Origin: CAYPHY01 sp964410625
GTDB taxonomy: Bacteria > Chloroflexota > Anaerolineae > Promineifilales > Promineifilaceae
Direction of reading: 5' to 3'
Length of the DNA: 64,000 nucleotides
Assembly (NCBI GenBank): GCA_964410625.1
Contig: CAYPHY010000027.1
Location: forward strand, 1-64,000
Positions 22,779-30,499 of this stretch are shown here, piece by piece. How positions within the stretch are numbered: the first letter of the stretch is position 1; the number at the start of each line of letters is the position of its first letter. Below the pieces are notes generated by a model. It saw only the letters and a program-made list of their open reading frames with translations, was not told the DNA's origin and made no database searches. The position numbers were made by a program, and so were the translations under genes.

Positions 22779-24473
22779 ATGGACTTTATGAACTGCTGGA
22801 ACCCGGCGACGGGGGAGACTTTTGATCAGGTGGCGATGGCAACGACCGCCGACGTGCAAAACGCGCGGCGCGAGTTGGGCGAACGGGCCAGGGAGTGGGC
22901 GGCCAAGCCGGTGGGCGAGCGCGTGCGCTTGCTCAACCAGCTACGCCACGTCATGCTGGAGGCGACGGATGAGATCACGGCCGTTGTCAATCAGGACCAC
23001 GGCAAAAGCCGCCAGGACGCGCTGGCGGAGATCATCATGACCGCCGATAAGATACACTACTACTGCGCCAACGCCACGCGCTGGCTGCGGCGGCGCAGCG
23101 TCTCTCCCGGCATCTACTTCTTCCGCCGCTACTATGCCGAACCCGTCCCCTATGGCGTGGTGGGGGTCATTGGGCCGTGGAACTTCCCCTTTGATCTGAC
23201 AATGACGCCCGTTGTTTCCGCGTTGCTGGCCGGGAATGTGGTCATGGTCAAGCCGTCGGAGGTCTCGGCCGCTGTTGGGGCGATGATGGAAAAGCTGTTC
23301 TTGCGCGTGCCGGAGCTGGCCCCCTATGTGCGCTTCTTGCATGGCGACGGCCGCACCGGGGCGCAACTGGTCGAGTCGCGGCCTGACCTCGTCTTTCTCA
23401 CTGGCTCGGTGGCAACAGGGAAGAAGGTGGCGCAAAAGTCGGCTGAATTGATGATCCCCTTCCTCAGCGAACTGGGCGGCAAAGACCCGATGATCGTCCT
23501 TGAAGATGCGGACGTGGAAGCGGCGGCAAAGTGGGCGGTGTGGGGGTCGAACTACTGTGTCGGTCAGGCCTGTGTCGCCGTCGAGCGCGTCTATGTTGTC
23601 GAGCCGGTTTACGACCGCTTTGTCCAGGCTGTGCTGGAAGAGACGGCGAAGTTTACGATGGGTCACACCGGCTCCATCCACAACCCCTACCACATGGGGC
23701 CGCTGACCTTTGAGCGGCAGTGCGCCATTGTGGACGAACATTTGCAAGAGGCAGTGGCGAAAGGGGCGAAGATTGTGGCAGGCGGCCGTCGCCAGGGGCA
23801 ATTTATGGAGCCGACCGTTGTCGTGGACGTAGATCACAGCATGAAGCTGATGTGGGACGAGACCTTTGGGCCAGTGCTGCCGATCATGAAAGTGCGCGAC
23901 GAGAGCCACGCCATCCAGCTTGCCAACCATAGCTATATGGGCCTCAGCGCCTATGTCTGGAGCAACGACCTGAAACGAGCGCGGCGCATCGCCAGCCAGT
24001 TGCAGGCGGGTGCGGTCAATATCAACGATGTCCTCGGCCACTTTGCCCCCTCCGCCCTCCCCTTTGGCGGGATGAAGCAGTCGGGCAACGCCCGCACCCA
24101 CGGCCGCGACGAGGTGTTGCAATTCACCCAAACCCGTTCTGTCGCCTGGGGTTTACCGCCCATGGCCATTGATCCGGCGGTGATGATGCGCCAACCGGGA
24201 CATTACTGGCTCGGCCGCGCCATTGCCCATCTCTTCTTTGGCGTGGGGCTGAAGCAGCGGTTGGAGGGGGTTGGGTTTTTGTTGCGGCAAGTTCAGAAGG
24301 CGGAGGAGCAGGGGAGCGGAGGAGCAGAGGAGCGTAGACAGTTGGCGGTTGGCAGTGGGCAGTCAGCGAATGGGCACTCAAGAAACGGTATAATGAAAGG
24401 CGTCGCGGCCGCTGGAGCAGCGGTGGTCGCATCGGCCGTTGTGGGTTGGAGCCTCTTCCGCGCTCGACGTTAG
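22779..24473 (+). CDS. aldehyde dehydrogenase with C-terminal membrane anchor
   Basis: The 564-residue NAD(P)-dependent enzyme has the family motifs GPWNFPF and KPSEVS (cofactor binding), the catalytic base Glu231 in ELGGKDP and the nucleophile Cys265 in GQACVAVERV. It ends with FGGMKQSGNARTHG as in class 3-like and coniferyl-type enzymes. Beyond the usual end (about residue 480) it carries an 80-residue extension: a repeat-derived low-complexity piece (about 508-531) and a terminal transmembrane helix (AAAGAAVVASAVVGWSLF) with a basic end. Eukaryotic fatty-aldehyde dehydrogenases are tail-anchored in the same way. It probably removes lipid aldehydes, perhaps from the upstream GMC enzyme (inference). 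GGAG precedes the ATG. Confidence 0.88.
   Translation: MDFMNCWNPATGETFDQVAMATTADVQNARRELGERAREWAAKPVGERVRLLNQLRHVMLEATDEITAVVNQDHGKSRQDALAEIIMTADKIHYYCANATRWLRRRSVSPGIYFFRRYYAEPVPYGVVGVIGPWNFPFDLTMTPVVSALLAGNVVMVKPSEVSAAVGAMMEKLFLRVPELAPYVRFLHGDGRTGAQLVESRPDLVFLTGSVATGKKVAQKSAELMIPFLSELGGKDPMIVLEDADVEAAAKWAVWGSNYCVGQACVAVERVYVVEPVYDRFVQAVLEETAKFTMGHTGSIHNPYHMGPLTFERQCAIVDEHLQEAVAKGAKIVAGGRRQGQFMEPTVVVDVDHSMKLMWDETFGPVLPIMKVRDESHAIQLANHSYMGLSAYVWSNDLKRARRIASQLQAGAVNINDVLGHFAPSALPFGGMKQSGNARTHGRDEVLQFTQTRSVAWGLPPMAIDPAVMMRQPGHYWLGRAIAHLFFGVGLKQRLEGVGFLLRQVQKAEEQGSGGAEERRQLAVGSGQSANGHSRNGIMKGVAAAGAAVVASAVVGWSLFRARR
24300..24371 (+). repeat. repeat inserted in frame in the aldehyde dehydrogenase gene
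   Basis: GGAGGAGCAGGGGAGC units, as in the preceding gene, are followed by a piece (GTTGGCAGTGGGCAGT) whose complement matches intergenic DNA at about 57998-58020. Confidence 0.7.
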
Positions 24474-24514
24474 TGAGCTGTCCGGTAGTAAACCGACAGG
24501 ACTAGGAGGCTACA

Positions 24515-24534
24515 CCGGTTGAAACCGGCTTTTT
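24515..24534 (+). terminator. Rho-independent terminator of the oxidoreductase pair
   Basis: CCGGTT, two bases, AACCGG, then CTTTTT. It is followed by a second hairpin of GCGGATAAGCGGATG type (24537-24585) belonging to the repeat families. Confidence 0.7.
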
Positions 24535-24617
24535 CATTGAGCGGATAAGCGGATGTTGATTGTTCATCCGCTTATCCGCTTTCACTCATCCGTTGCAACG
24601 CAGCGACGTAAAATACC

Positions 24618-26018
24618 TTAACCCGGCTGCGGGATGGAGACAGATTGCCCGGCCGCTGCCTCTTTCCGCGGCCGCAACACCCGCCACAAAATGCGCGGAT
24701 GGAAGAGACTCGTTGGCGGGGCCAGCAAGTTCATCACATTCAAAAAGGCCGCGCCCACCACTTCATCATGGTGGGTAGCGCGGTTGACACGGCCGACATA
24801 GCGGTTGATCAGGTCTATGCCAGGGGGCTTTGGGCCGCTGGTGGTGGAGAAGCGAAAGTCTTCGCCAACCGCCAGTTGCCAGGGGATGTCTACCACTTTC
24901 GCAGCACGCTTGAAGAAGGCCGGAGCCAGGGTAGCCAGCGGTGTCTGCTTTTGCAGCAGCTTGTCCAACTCGGCCGCTTGCAAGGCGGCCGACGACATCC
25001 CTTGCCCATAGGTCGGGTTGAAGCTGGCGATGGCATCCCCTATCACCAGATAGCCTTTGGGAAAACGTGACAGCTTCTCGTAATGGCGGCGCAAACTGGC
25101 CGGGTACTTATGCACTACCACGTCGGAAAGCGGCTCGGCGCGGCGCATGAGGTTGTAGAAGTCTGGGGCAGGAAGCTGACGGGCAAAGGCCAGATAGCCC
25201 GCTTCATCGGCCGGGGCATGGTCACCGCCCCAGCCGCCAACCGTGACAATCCAGCGGTCGCCTTCAATCGGAAACGCGCCGGCAAAGCGGGTTTCACATG
25301 GGGCATCGGGCGTGAGCATCATCCACCGTCTGCCGCGTGGATCGGCCGGATCACGCCGGTAGAGCCGCGTGGCATAGCCAATATCCACCTTCACTTCCGT
25401 CTCCGCTGGCGCGTCATAGCCCAACGCCTCCAGCCATTTTGGCGTGCGCGACCCACGGCCGCTGGCGTCCACGATCAAATCGGCCGTTAACTGCACCAAC
25501 GCTTTCTCCTGGTCACGGCGCTCCACCAGCAAACCGGTAATACGGCCGTAGTCCGGCGTCGTTAGCAACTGCTTGACGGCGCTTTGGTCTTGCAGGGTGA
25601 TGTTCGGCCGGGCCAGGACGCGCTGGCGCAGTAGATACTCCAGGAAAGGACGGCTGACCGTCACCCCTTTTTGTCCGTAATGAAACGGCCGCCGGTAGCC
25701 ACCATGGGTATACCAATGCATTCCCTTCCCCATATCTGTAGCCATGGCCCCACCAGCCGACAGCGCCTCTGGTAGATCGGGAAAGTAGTGGGTCATCGTG
25801 CGAAAGCCGCTTGCCAGCAAGCCATGTAAGTGGCGGGTCTGCGGCTGGCCTTTGCGCGATTCGGGGTGGTCGTTCACGGCATCCCGTTCGAGAATCGTAA
25901 CCTGTTGAAAGTAGTCACTCAGCACACGCGCGGTCATTAACCCAGCGAGGCTACCCCCGATCACAATTGCTCGCCCATATTTATGCCCATATTTATGCCC
26001 ATACTTACCTGTGTTCAT
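24618..26018 (-). CDS. FAD-dependent monooxygenase or reductase-like protein
   Basis: The 466-residue flavoprotein has a Rossmann motif (VIGGSLAGLMTARVL, from about residue 18), a central LIVDASGRGSRTPKWLEALG segment and the second FAD motif GYLVIGDAIASFNPTYGQGMSSA near residue 350. It belongs to the PHBH-like/geranylgeranyl-reductase-like superfamily. Substrates in this group include phenols, polyenes and chlorinated indoles and cannot be told here. The N-terminus has an odd tandem repeat KYGHKYGHKYG from a 12-base DNA repeat (about 25976-26010). Three ATG/GTG starts are possible; the first is reported. It is convergent with the aldehyde dehydrogenase and probably monocistronic. Confidence 0.75.
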   Translation of the reverse strand: MNTGKYGHKYGHKYGRAIVIGGSLAGLMTARVLSDYFQQVTILERDAVNDHPESRKGQPQTRHLHGLLASGFRTMTHYFPDLPEALSAGGAMATDMGKGMHWYTHGGYRRPFHYGQKGVTVSRPFLEYLLRQRVLARPNITLQDQSAVKQLLTTPDYGRITGLLVERRDQEKALVQLTADLIVDASGRGSRTPKWLEALGYDAPAETEVKVDIGYATRLYRRDPADPRGRRWMMLTPDAPCETRFAGAFPIEGDRWIVTVGGWGGDHAPADEAGYLAFARQLPAPDFYNLMRRAEPLSDVVVHKYPASLRRHYEKLSRFPKGYLVIGDAIASFNPTYGQGMSSAALQAAELDKLLQKQTPLATLAPAFFKRAAKVVDIPWQLAVGEDFRFSTTSGPKPPGIDLINRYVGRVNRATHHDEVVGAAFLNVMNLLAPPTSLFHPRILWRVLRPRKEAAAGQSVSIPQPG

Positions 26019-26103
26019 TTTTATACCTCCGCTAAATCTATTGCCTGCACGTCATGTTACTATTCAATCATTTCCGTTACGTATCTCTTGCGTATCTTAG
26101 GAG

Positions 26104-26152
26104 CAGAAACCGGGTTTCGGCAACTTCGTTGCAGGAGAAACCCGGTTTCTAA
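26104..26152. repeat. AGAAACCGGGTTTC hairpin repeat
   Basis: AGAAACCGGGTTTC and GAAACCCGGTTTCT arms enclose GGCAACTTCGTTGC. A related hairpin is at 42369-42428. It follows the stop codon of the CotH gene on the minus strand. Confidence 0.55.
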
Positions 26153-28351
26153 CTAACCGCTGCGTGGCTCAAAAACGGCCGTCCTCGTCATATCCCCATC
26201 CAGCGTGATCGTAATCGCGGCCGCTGTCTCACCCGTTTCCAACCAGTGGAGGAAGCGGAAGCCCGGTTGTGGTACAGCCTCCAGCCGCAGCGGGGTGTCG
26301 CGGAAGTAAGGGCCGCTATAGCCGTTACCTGGCACAACCACACCCGCCGTCAACACCTCCCCCTGCCCTTCAACCTGGATGGTCAGGTTGGCGAAGCCAG
26401 GGGAGCCGAGATACTCATTCAGGTGTTGGCGCATATAGGCCGGGCGCTCGGCCGCAAACTGGCGCAAGATGTCTACCTGCCCTTCCCAATTGGCCGGGTT
26501 CGGTTTGCCCCAACGGTCGGCATGGGCCGGGATTTCGGCGGCGATTCCCGCTTGCAGTTCGTCAATGATCGCCAGTACACGCGCCGGATCATAGGTCGTG
26601 TTCAGATGGGCGGCGAAACGCTGGACAAATTCAGCGCGGAACTCGTTGTTGGTCAGCAAGCGACGGAAGGGCAATGAGGCGTATTTGTCGCGTGCCGAGC
26701 CGCTGGCGGTGGTCAGCCGCTTGACCGTGTTTTCGCGATAGTTGCCAGGCAGAAAGCCGCCATCAAGGTCCATCAGCAGCCAACGCCAACGGCCGTCGTC
26801 ATGCGCACGCCAGTAACGATAGTTGTTGCCCGGCCATTCGCGGTTCGCGCCATAGATTTCGACGATATGGTAGTCCATGAAGGAGTCTACATCCAACTGC
26901 GCCTGCACGGCCGCATAGTTGGCCGGAAGGTTAAGGTTTTGCTTGCGCAGGAAGTTGTAGAAGTTGTTCCAGGCGGCCGCGCTCCCATTGATCACCCGCG
27001 TCTTATTCTCCAGCATGTCGAACTCATCCTCGTCCAGGTCATAGGCACGCTCGACGAAGTTCTCGTCCATCTTCTGGCGGATGTTGTAGATGCCCCAATA
27101 TTGGCCGTTGAGGAAGAGGATCGCCGGACGGTACGCTTGCTGGTCGAGGTCCATCTGCCCCTGGATAATCGCCTGTTGCAGCGCGTCGCGGAACAGCGTG
27201 CGTTCGGCGTCGGTGTTGCCGGAATTACGCAAGACAAGGCGATCATATTCATCCAACGGCACATCCTCGAACACCTCATAATCTATGTCGCCATCACCAT
27301 ACAACTTGCGGGCTTTCAATTCAAAGGATTTGCGTTCCTGCAAGCGGCTGCAATTGCCGAAGATTTCAATGCCCACATCCTGGTGGATGACCCGTTCGCC
27401 ATCCGGTTCATACATCTCCAGGCTCGACGGCCGTTCCCACTTCTGGTTCCAATTCACCGGCTTTTTGCTACAACGCCCCTTGACTCCTTTCGTCCCGGCA
27501 ACGTAGATGCCGATCCGGTTGTCGAACAGATGCGCCGGGTCGGTGGCAATGGAAACGACGGGCAACGTAGAGTCGAGGCCGAAGAAGTAGGTGTGGGTCT
27601 CAGTTGGGCTGTCCAGCTTGTCGGCCGTCAGCGTCCGCGCTCGAACCACAGTCGTTTCGTTTAGCTGGATGGGGTTGGTATAGATGGGGGAAGCGGCCGT
27701 TGGCTTCGAGCCATCCAGCGTATAGTGGATCGTCCCCCCTGGTTCGCCAGTGGTCAGCACCAGCGTCCGGTTGCCGTTGTAGAAGCCACCGGATAGGGAG
27801 AAGTCTGGCTTGTCGGCGATGTCCAGCGTGGCATAGCCGGGGGTCGTGTTTGCCGCGCCAGGAGTTGGTTGGTCAAAGTAGAGCCAGTTTGAGCCGCCAT
27901 CGGGGGAACGGCCGAGGCTGATGTCCGGCTCCTGCTCGTCGAAGCTTATACTATCCACCAACACCCCTTGCGGCGTAAAGAGCGCCACATCGTCGCCATC
28001 CATGTCCAGGTCGAAGTTCATGTGGACGCCCTTCACGTTTTCGTCTACCCACAGCAGCAGATAGCCACCGGCCGGAATCTTCGTTTTCTTCGGGATTTTC
28101 GACTTCTTCGGTTTGTTGAGATTGTTGGTCAGATAGTAGTTGGACAGGTCAACCTCTTTAGGTCCGGGATTATACAGCTCAACCCATCCGCCATAGTTGG
28201 TGAATTGGGGGTCGAGGTTGGTCGAGGCATTGCCCACCAGCACTTCGTTGATGACGACGGCCGGCCCCTGGGCATTGAGCGAGGGGACGGCCGTCAGGGT
28301 GAATAGGGTAAAGATGAAAGTTAGTAGTAGTGTACGCGCTAATGTTTTCAT
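26153..28351 (-). CDS. secreted CotH-kinase family protein with lamin-tail domain
   Basis: The 732-residue protein has a signal peptide (LLLTFIFTLFTLTAV, cleavage near LNAQ). A lamin-tail domain follows (about 30-160, VVINEVLVGN, GGWVELYNPG, YLLLWVDE). Next is a chitobiase-type beta domain (about 175-250, GGTIHYTLDGSKPT). A CotH domain spans about 260-590, with ERPSSLEMYEPDGE, GNCSRLQERKSFELKAR, GQYWGIYNIRQKMDENF and WRWLLMDLDGGF. CotH proteins are atypical secreted protein kinases; the last motif carries the metal-binding Asp residues. The C-terminus ends in a small divergent-InlB-like beta module (GFRFLHWLETGE). It may modify or anchor extracellular proteins. A hairpin sits directly before its ATG. 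Confidence 0.88.
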   Translation of the reverse strand: MKTLARTLLLTFIFTLFTLTAVPSLNAQGPAVVINEVLVGNASTNLDPQFTNYGGWVELYNPGPKEVDLSNYYLTNNLNKPKKSKIPKKTKIPAGGYLLLWVDENVKGVHMNFDLDMDGDDVALFTPQGVLVDSISFDEQEPDISLGRSPDGGSNWLYFDQPTPGAANTTPGYATLDIADKPDFSLSGGFYNGNRTLVLTTGEPGGTIHYTLDGSKPTAASPIYTNPIQLNETTVVRARTLTADKLDSPTETHTYFFGLDSTLPVVSIATDPAHLFDNRIGIYVAGTKGVKGRCSKKPVNWNQKWERPSSLEMYEPDGERVIHQDVGIEIFGNCSRLQERKSFELKARKLYGDGDIDYEVFEDVPLDEYDRLVLRNSGNTDAERTLFRDALQQAIIQGQMDLDQQAYRPAILFLNGQYWGIYNIRQKMDENFVERAYDLDEDEFDMLENKTRVINGSAAAWNNFYNFLRKQNLNLPANYAAVQAQLDVDSFMDYHIVEIYGANREWPGNNYRYWRAHDDGRWRWLLMDLDGGFLPGNYRENTVKRLTTASGSARDKYASLPFRRLLTNNEFRAEFVQRFAAHLNTTYDPARVLAIIDELQAGIAAEIPAHADRWGKPNPANWEGQVDILRQFAAERPAYMRQHLNEYLGSPGFANLTIQVEGQGEVLTAGVVVPGNGYSGPYFRDTPLRLEAVPQPGFRFLHWLETGETAAAITITLDGDMTRTAVFEPRSG

Positions 28352-28380
28352 GCCTACATGATAATTAAACCGATGTAGGC
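28352..28380 (-). promoter_or_regulatory. hairpin at the start codon of the CotH gene
   Basis: GCCTACAT/ATGTAGGC arms (28352-28359, 28373-28380) lie one base upstream of the minus-strand ATG. No normal ribosome site is visible, so folding could control initiation. Confidence 0.35.
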
Positions 28381-28497
28381 GTTTTAGCAGCCGGGGTTAT
28401 TTATTTATGCTCGCAAATCGGAGAATTGTTGTCCTTACAAAAGTAAGGGCAAGCGAGCTTCGAAAGAGGTGGTTGGTTATCGTTATACGCTTATCGA

Positions 28498-29670
28498 TCA
28501 GTCACGGCCGAAGGCTCCCCGCGCCGTCGCCCCAACCAACAGCAGCACGGCCACGCCCATCGCCGCACTCCCGCCCACAAAGACGGCCGCCGGTCCAAAC
28601 AGATCATAGACCACACCTCCAACCAGATTCGCCAGCAGCGGGGCCAGCCCAAACATGATCCCAAACAAGGCCGACTGGGCGGTGGATGACCAACATTCTG
28701 GAACGCGTTCCGTCACCAGGCGCACCGCGGTGACATAAAACAGACCAAAACCCAACCCTTTCATGACGGCAAAAGCCAACACCATCCCCGGCGTGGCGGA
28801 GAGCACATAGCCGAGAAAGGCGGTTCCGAGCAAGCCACAAGCCAGCAAGAGCGTTTTCGAGCCGCGCAGTCGTTGCAGCACCAGGACGCTATAATACATA
28901 CTAGGCGGTTCGCTTAACGCTCCCAGCCCCGGCAGCATTCCGATCAGGAGCTTGCTGCCGCCCAGATAGTCCATATAGACGCCTTCAAAAGTCATCGCCA
29001 AGCCCATCGAGATACCCACCAGAAAAGAGGCGCCCAGGATGGTCATCAGCAGGCGGTCGTGGCGCATATCGAGCAGCGGCGGCCGCTCCTCCTTCGGAAC
29101 CACTGCCCCTTCCTCAAGCAGTCCGGCCAGGCCAATCAACGGCAGCAACAGCAAGGCGGCGAGGATGAACATCGGCCGAAAGCCCACTTGCTCCCACAAC
29201 GCGCCGCTGCCAATCGCCGTCAGCGCGAAGCCCACCGACCCCCACAGCCGCATACTGCCATAGTTGAGGCCATAGCGCAGCGCCATCCGCGCGATCAGGC
29301 TGTCGGCCACCGGCACAATCGGGCTATGGAAGAGGGAGAGGATGAACATCAGCACCACCAGCGCGGGAAACTCTCGCGCAAAGTTGAGCAGCAGCAAGGT
29401 CAGGGCAAAGCCAACGATCAGCCATTTGAGCAGCGGCACGCGCCAGCGGCGACGGTCAGCCACCGAAGACAGGAGTGGTGCATAGACGAGGATCATCAAG
29501 GGAGCGAAGGCGGAAAGGAGGCCGATTTGACGGCCGTTTAGCCCTAATTCGGCAAAGTAGACATTGATAAACGGCATAAAAATGCCAACGCCACCCCACC
29601 AATTCAAATAATAGAGCGAGCCACGATTCAACGGGCTGAGTGAGGCGGGAAAAGGAGCCAATTTAATCAT
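28498..29670 (-). CDS. MFS transporter (12 transmembrane segments)
   Basis: The 390-residue integral membrane protein has about 12 hydrophobic helices. It shows the MFS_1-like/PPP-family pattern: LYYLNWWGGVGIFMPFINVY in helix 1, an SSVADRRRWRVPLLK loop after helix 2 and LNYGSMRLWGSVGFALTAIG between helices 4 and 5. Relatives include 3-phenylpropionate and nucleoside symporters; the substrate is not identifiable. A CAGGTG purine-rich site precedes the ATG. The CotH gene follows on the same strand after 146 bases. Confidence 0.8.
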   Translation of the reverse strand: MIKLAPFPASLSPLNRGSLYYLNWWGGVGIFMPFINVYFAELGLNGRQIGLLSAFAPLMILVYAPLLSSVADRRRWRVPLLKWLIVGFALTLLLLNFAREFPALVVLMFILSLFHSPIVPVADSLIARMALRYGLNYGSMRLWGSVGFALTAIGSGALWEQVGFRPMFILAALLLLPLIGLAGLLEEGAVVPKEERPPLLDMRHDRLLMTILGASFLVGISMGLAMTFEGVYMDYLGGSKLLIGMLPGLGALSEPPSMYYSVLVLQRLRGSKTLLLACGLLGTAFLGYVLSATPGMVLAFAVMKGLGFGLFYVTAVRLVTERVPECWSSTAQSALFGIMFGLAPLLANLVGGVVYDLFGPAAVFVGGSAAMGVAVLLLVGATARGAFGRD

Positions 29671-29761
29671 TTTTCACCTGAGATTCATATGATAGAGAGC
29701 GGACGCAGATTTGCGCTGATAGGACGCTGATTTTCGCTGACTTTTTCTAAAACGCTGGTAT

Positions 29762-29906
29762 TACACTGTTTTAAAAGTTTGAACAACTGTCATTCCGAGC
29801 GGAGTCTTCGGAGCGAGGAATCCCTATCCATTCGCTGGTCAACGAAATCGCAAGGGATTCCTCGCTCCGCTCGGAATGACGTTGCGATCACTTTTGAAAC
29901 AATGTA
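29762..29906. mobile_element. MITE-like element, family A, copy 3
   Basis: This 145-base copy has ends CACTGTTTTAAAAGT (29764-29778) and ACTTTTGAAACAATG (29890-29904) and is flanked by TA on both sides. Its internal palindrome runs the other way compared with copies 1 and 2. Just upstream (29697-29740) are GGACGC(A/T)GATT repeats of another family. Confidence 0.8.
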
Positions 29907-30033
29907 GTTGATTTGCGTGCAATATTACAGCCTATTAGCGACCGCCAACGGCCGCTCTCTGCTTTTACAATCGCTGAAAAAATAGTGATCATAGCAATGA
30001 TCTCCACGACCTGCGAGCATTTCCCCCTGTAGC

Positions 30034-30050
30034 GCGGGTTGCTAACCCGC
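30034..30050 (+). repeat. GCGGGTT hairpin
   Basis: GCGGGTT/AACCCGC followed by AGGCTTTT. It could act as a terminator just upstream of the promoter at 30057. A sister copy is at 1168-1184. Confidence 0.5.
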
Positions 30051-30056
30051 AGGCTT

Positions 30057-30085
30057 TTGACAACCAACACAAAAGTTGCTACGAT
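30057..30085 (+). promoter_or_regulatory. strong sigma-70-type promoter
   Basis: A perfect -35 TTGACA (30057-30062), a 17-base spacer and TACGAT (30080-30085). It drives the small ORF at 30133 and the hairpins after it. Confidence 0.7.
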
Positions 30086-30132
30086 TCCCCCATTATTTAT
30101 TCGTTCACTTAGCACAAAAAGGAGGTGGGCAG

Positions 30133-30216
30133 ATGACAACGCAAATGAATCTATCCCGCACCGGGGCAACGCCACATGCCGCTTGTCTTCGCTTACCTCC
30201 CTATGAGAACAGCTAA
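30133..30216 (+). CDS. 27-residue peptide or leader ORF
   Basis: The ATG at 30133 follows an AGGAGGTGG ribosome site at 30120-30127 and about 40 bases of leader from a near-consensus promoter. The peptide is polar, with one Cys, and ends PPYENS. It is too short for a family assignment and has no membrane segment or signal. Three terminator-like hairpins follow before the ABC exporter gene at 30500. It may be a regulatory leader peptide of that gene, or the region may make a small mRNA or RNA of its own. Confidence 0.5.
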   Translation: MTTQMNLSRTGATPHAACLRLPPYENS

Positions 30217-30254
30217 ATCCTTACCGGCTTTCAACCCATAAAAGAGAGACAGAC

Positions 30255-30290
30255 AGGTCACAGGCGCGTTTGCCCTGTGACCTTTTTGTT
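30255..30290 (+). terminator. terminator hairpin 1 after the small ORF
   Basis: Perfect stem AGGTCACAGG/CCTGTGACCT (30255-30264, 30274-30283), then TTTTGTTT. Confidence 0.8.
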
Positions 30291-30314
30291 TCTATCTGGA
30301 ATCAAGCACGAGTG

Positions 30315-30353
30315 GTCACGGGATAGCTAAGTTTGCCCGTGACTTTTCTTTTT
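30315..30353 (+). terminator. terminator hairpin 2 after the small ORF
   Basis: Stem GTCACGGG/CCCGTGAC (30315-30322, 30336-30343), then TTTTCTTTTT. Stem and loop (GTTTGCCC) resemble hairpin 1, suggesting duplication. Confidence 0.8.
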
Positions 30354-30361
30354 GGCAACAA

Positions 30362-30405
30362 AAACGGCCGCGGGTAAACCCTCTTACCCGCGGCCGTTTC
30401 GTTTT
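30362..30405 (+). terminator. terminator hairpin 3 after the small ORF
   Basis: Perfect 16-base stem (30362-30377 with 30384-30399, core ACGGCCGCGGGTAA), then CGTTTT. Confidence 0.75.
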
Positions 30406-30415
30406 AATATGAAAG

Positions 30416-30480
30416 GCTCACGCAAAGACGCAAAAATCGCTAAGTATTATCTTTGCGCCCTTTGCGCCTTTGCGTGAGCT
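30416..30480. repeat. TGCG-type hairpin repeat, copy 2
   Basis: GCTCACGCAAAGACGCAAA and TTTGCGCCTTTGCGTGAGC arms end eight bases before the ribosome site of the ABC exporter. Confidence 0.7.
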
Positions 30481-30499
30481 GTTTTTCGAGGAGACTTTT

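Noticed and set aside
22941..24131. 396-codon open frame opposite the aldehyde dehydrogenase gene
   Set aside because: Same reason: His/Arg-rich antisense of a conserved enzyme.
30470..30499. N-terminal extension of the ABC exporter starting at a TTG
   Set aside because: These codons lie in the TGCG hairpin repeat. The same RELF extension appears before the unrelated dehydrogenase at 56861, and both genes have a proper ribosome site after the repeat.
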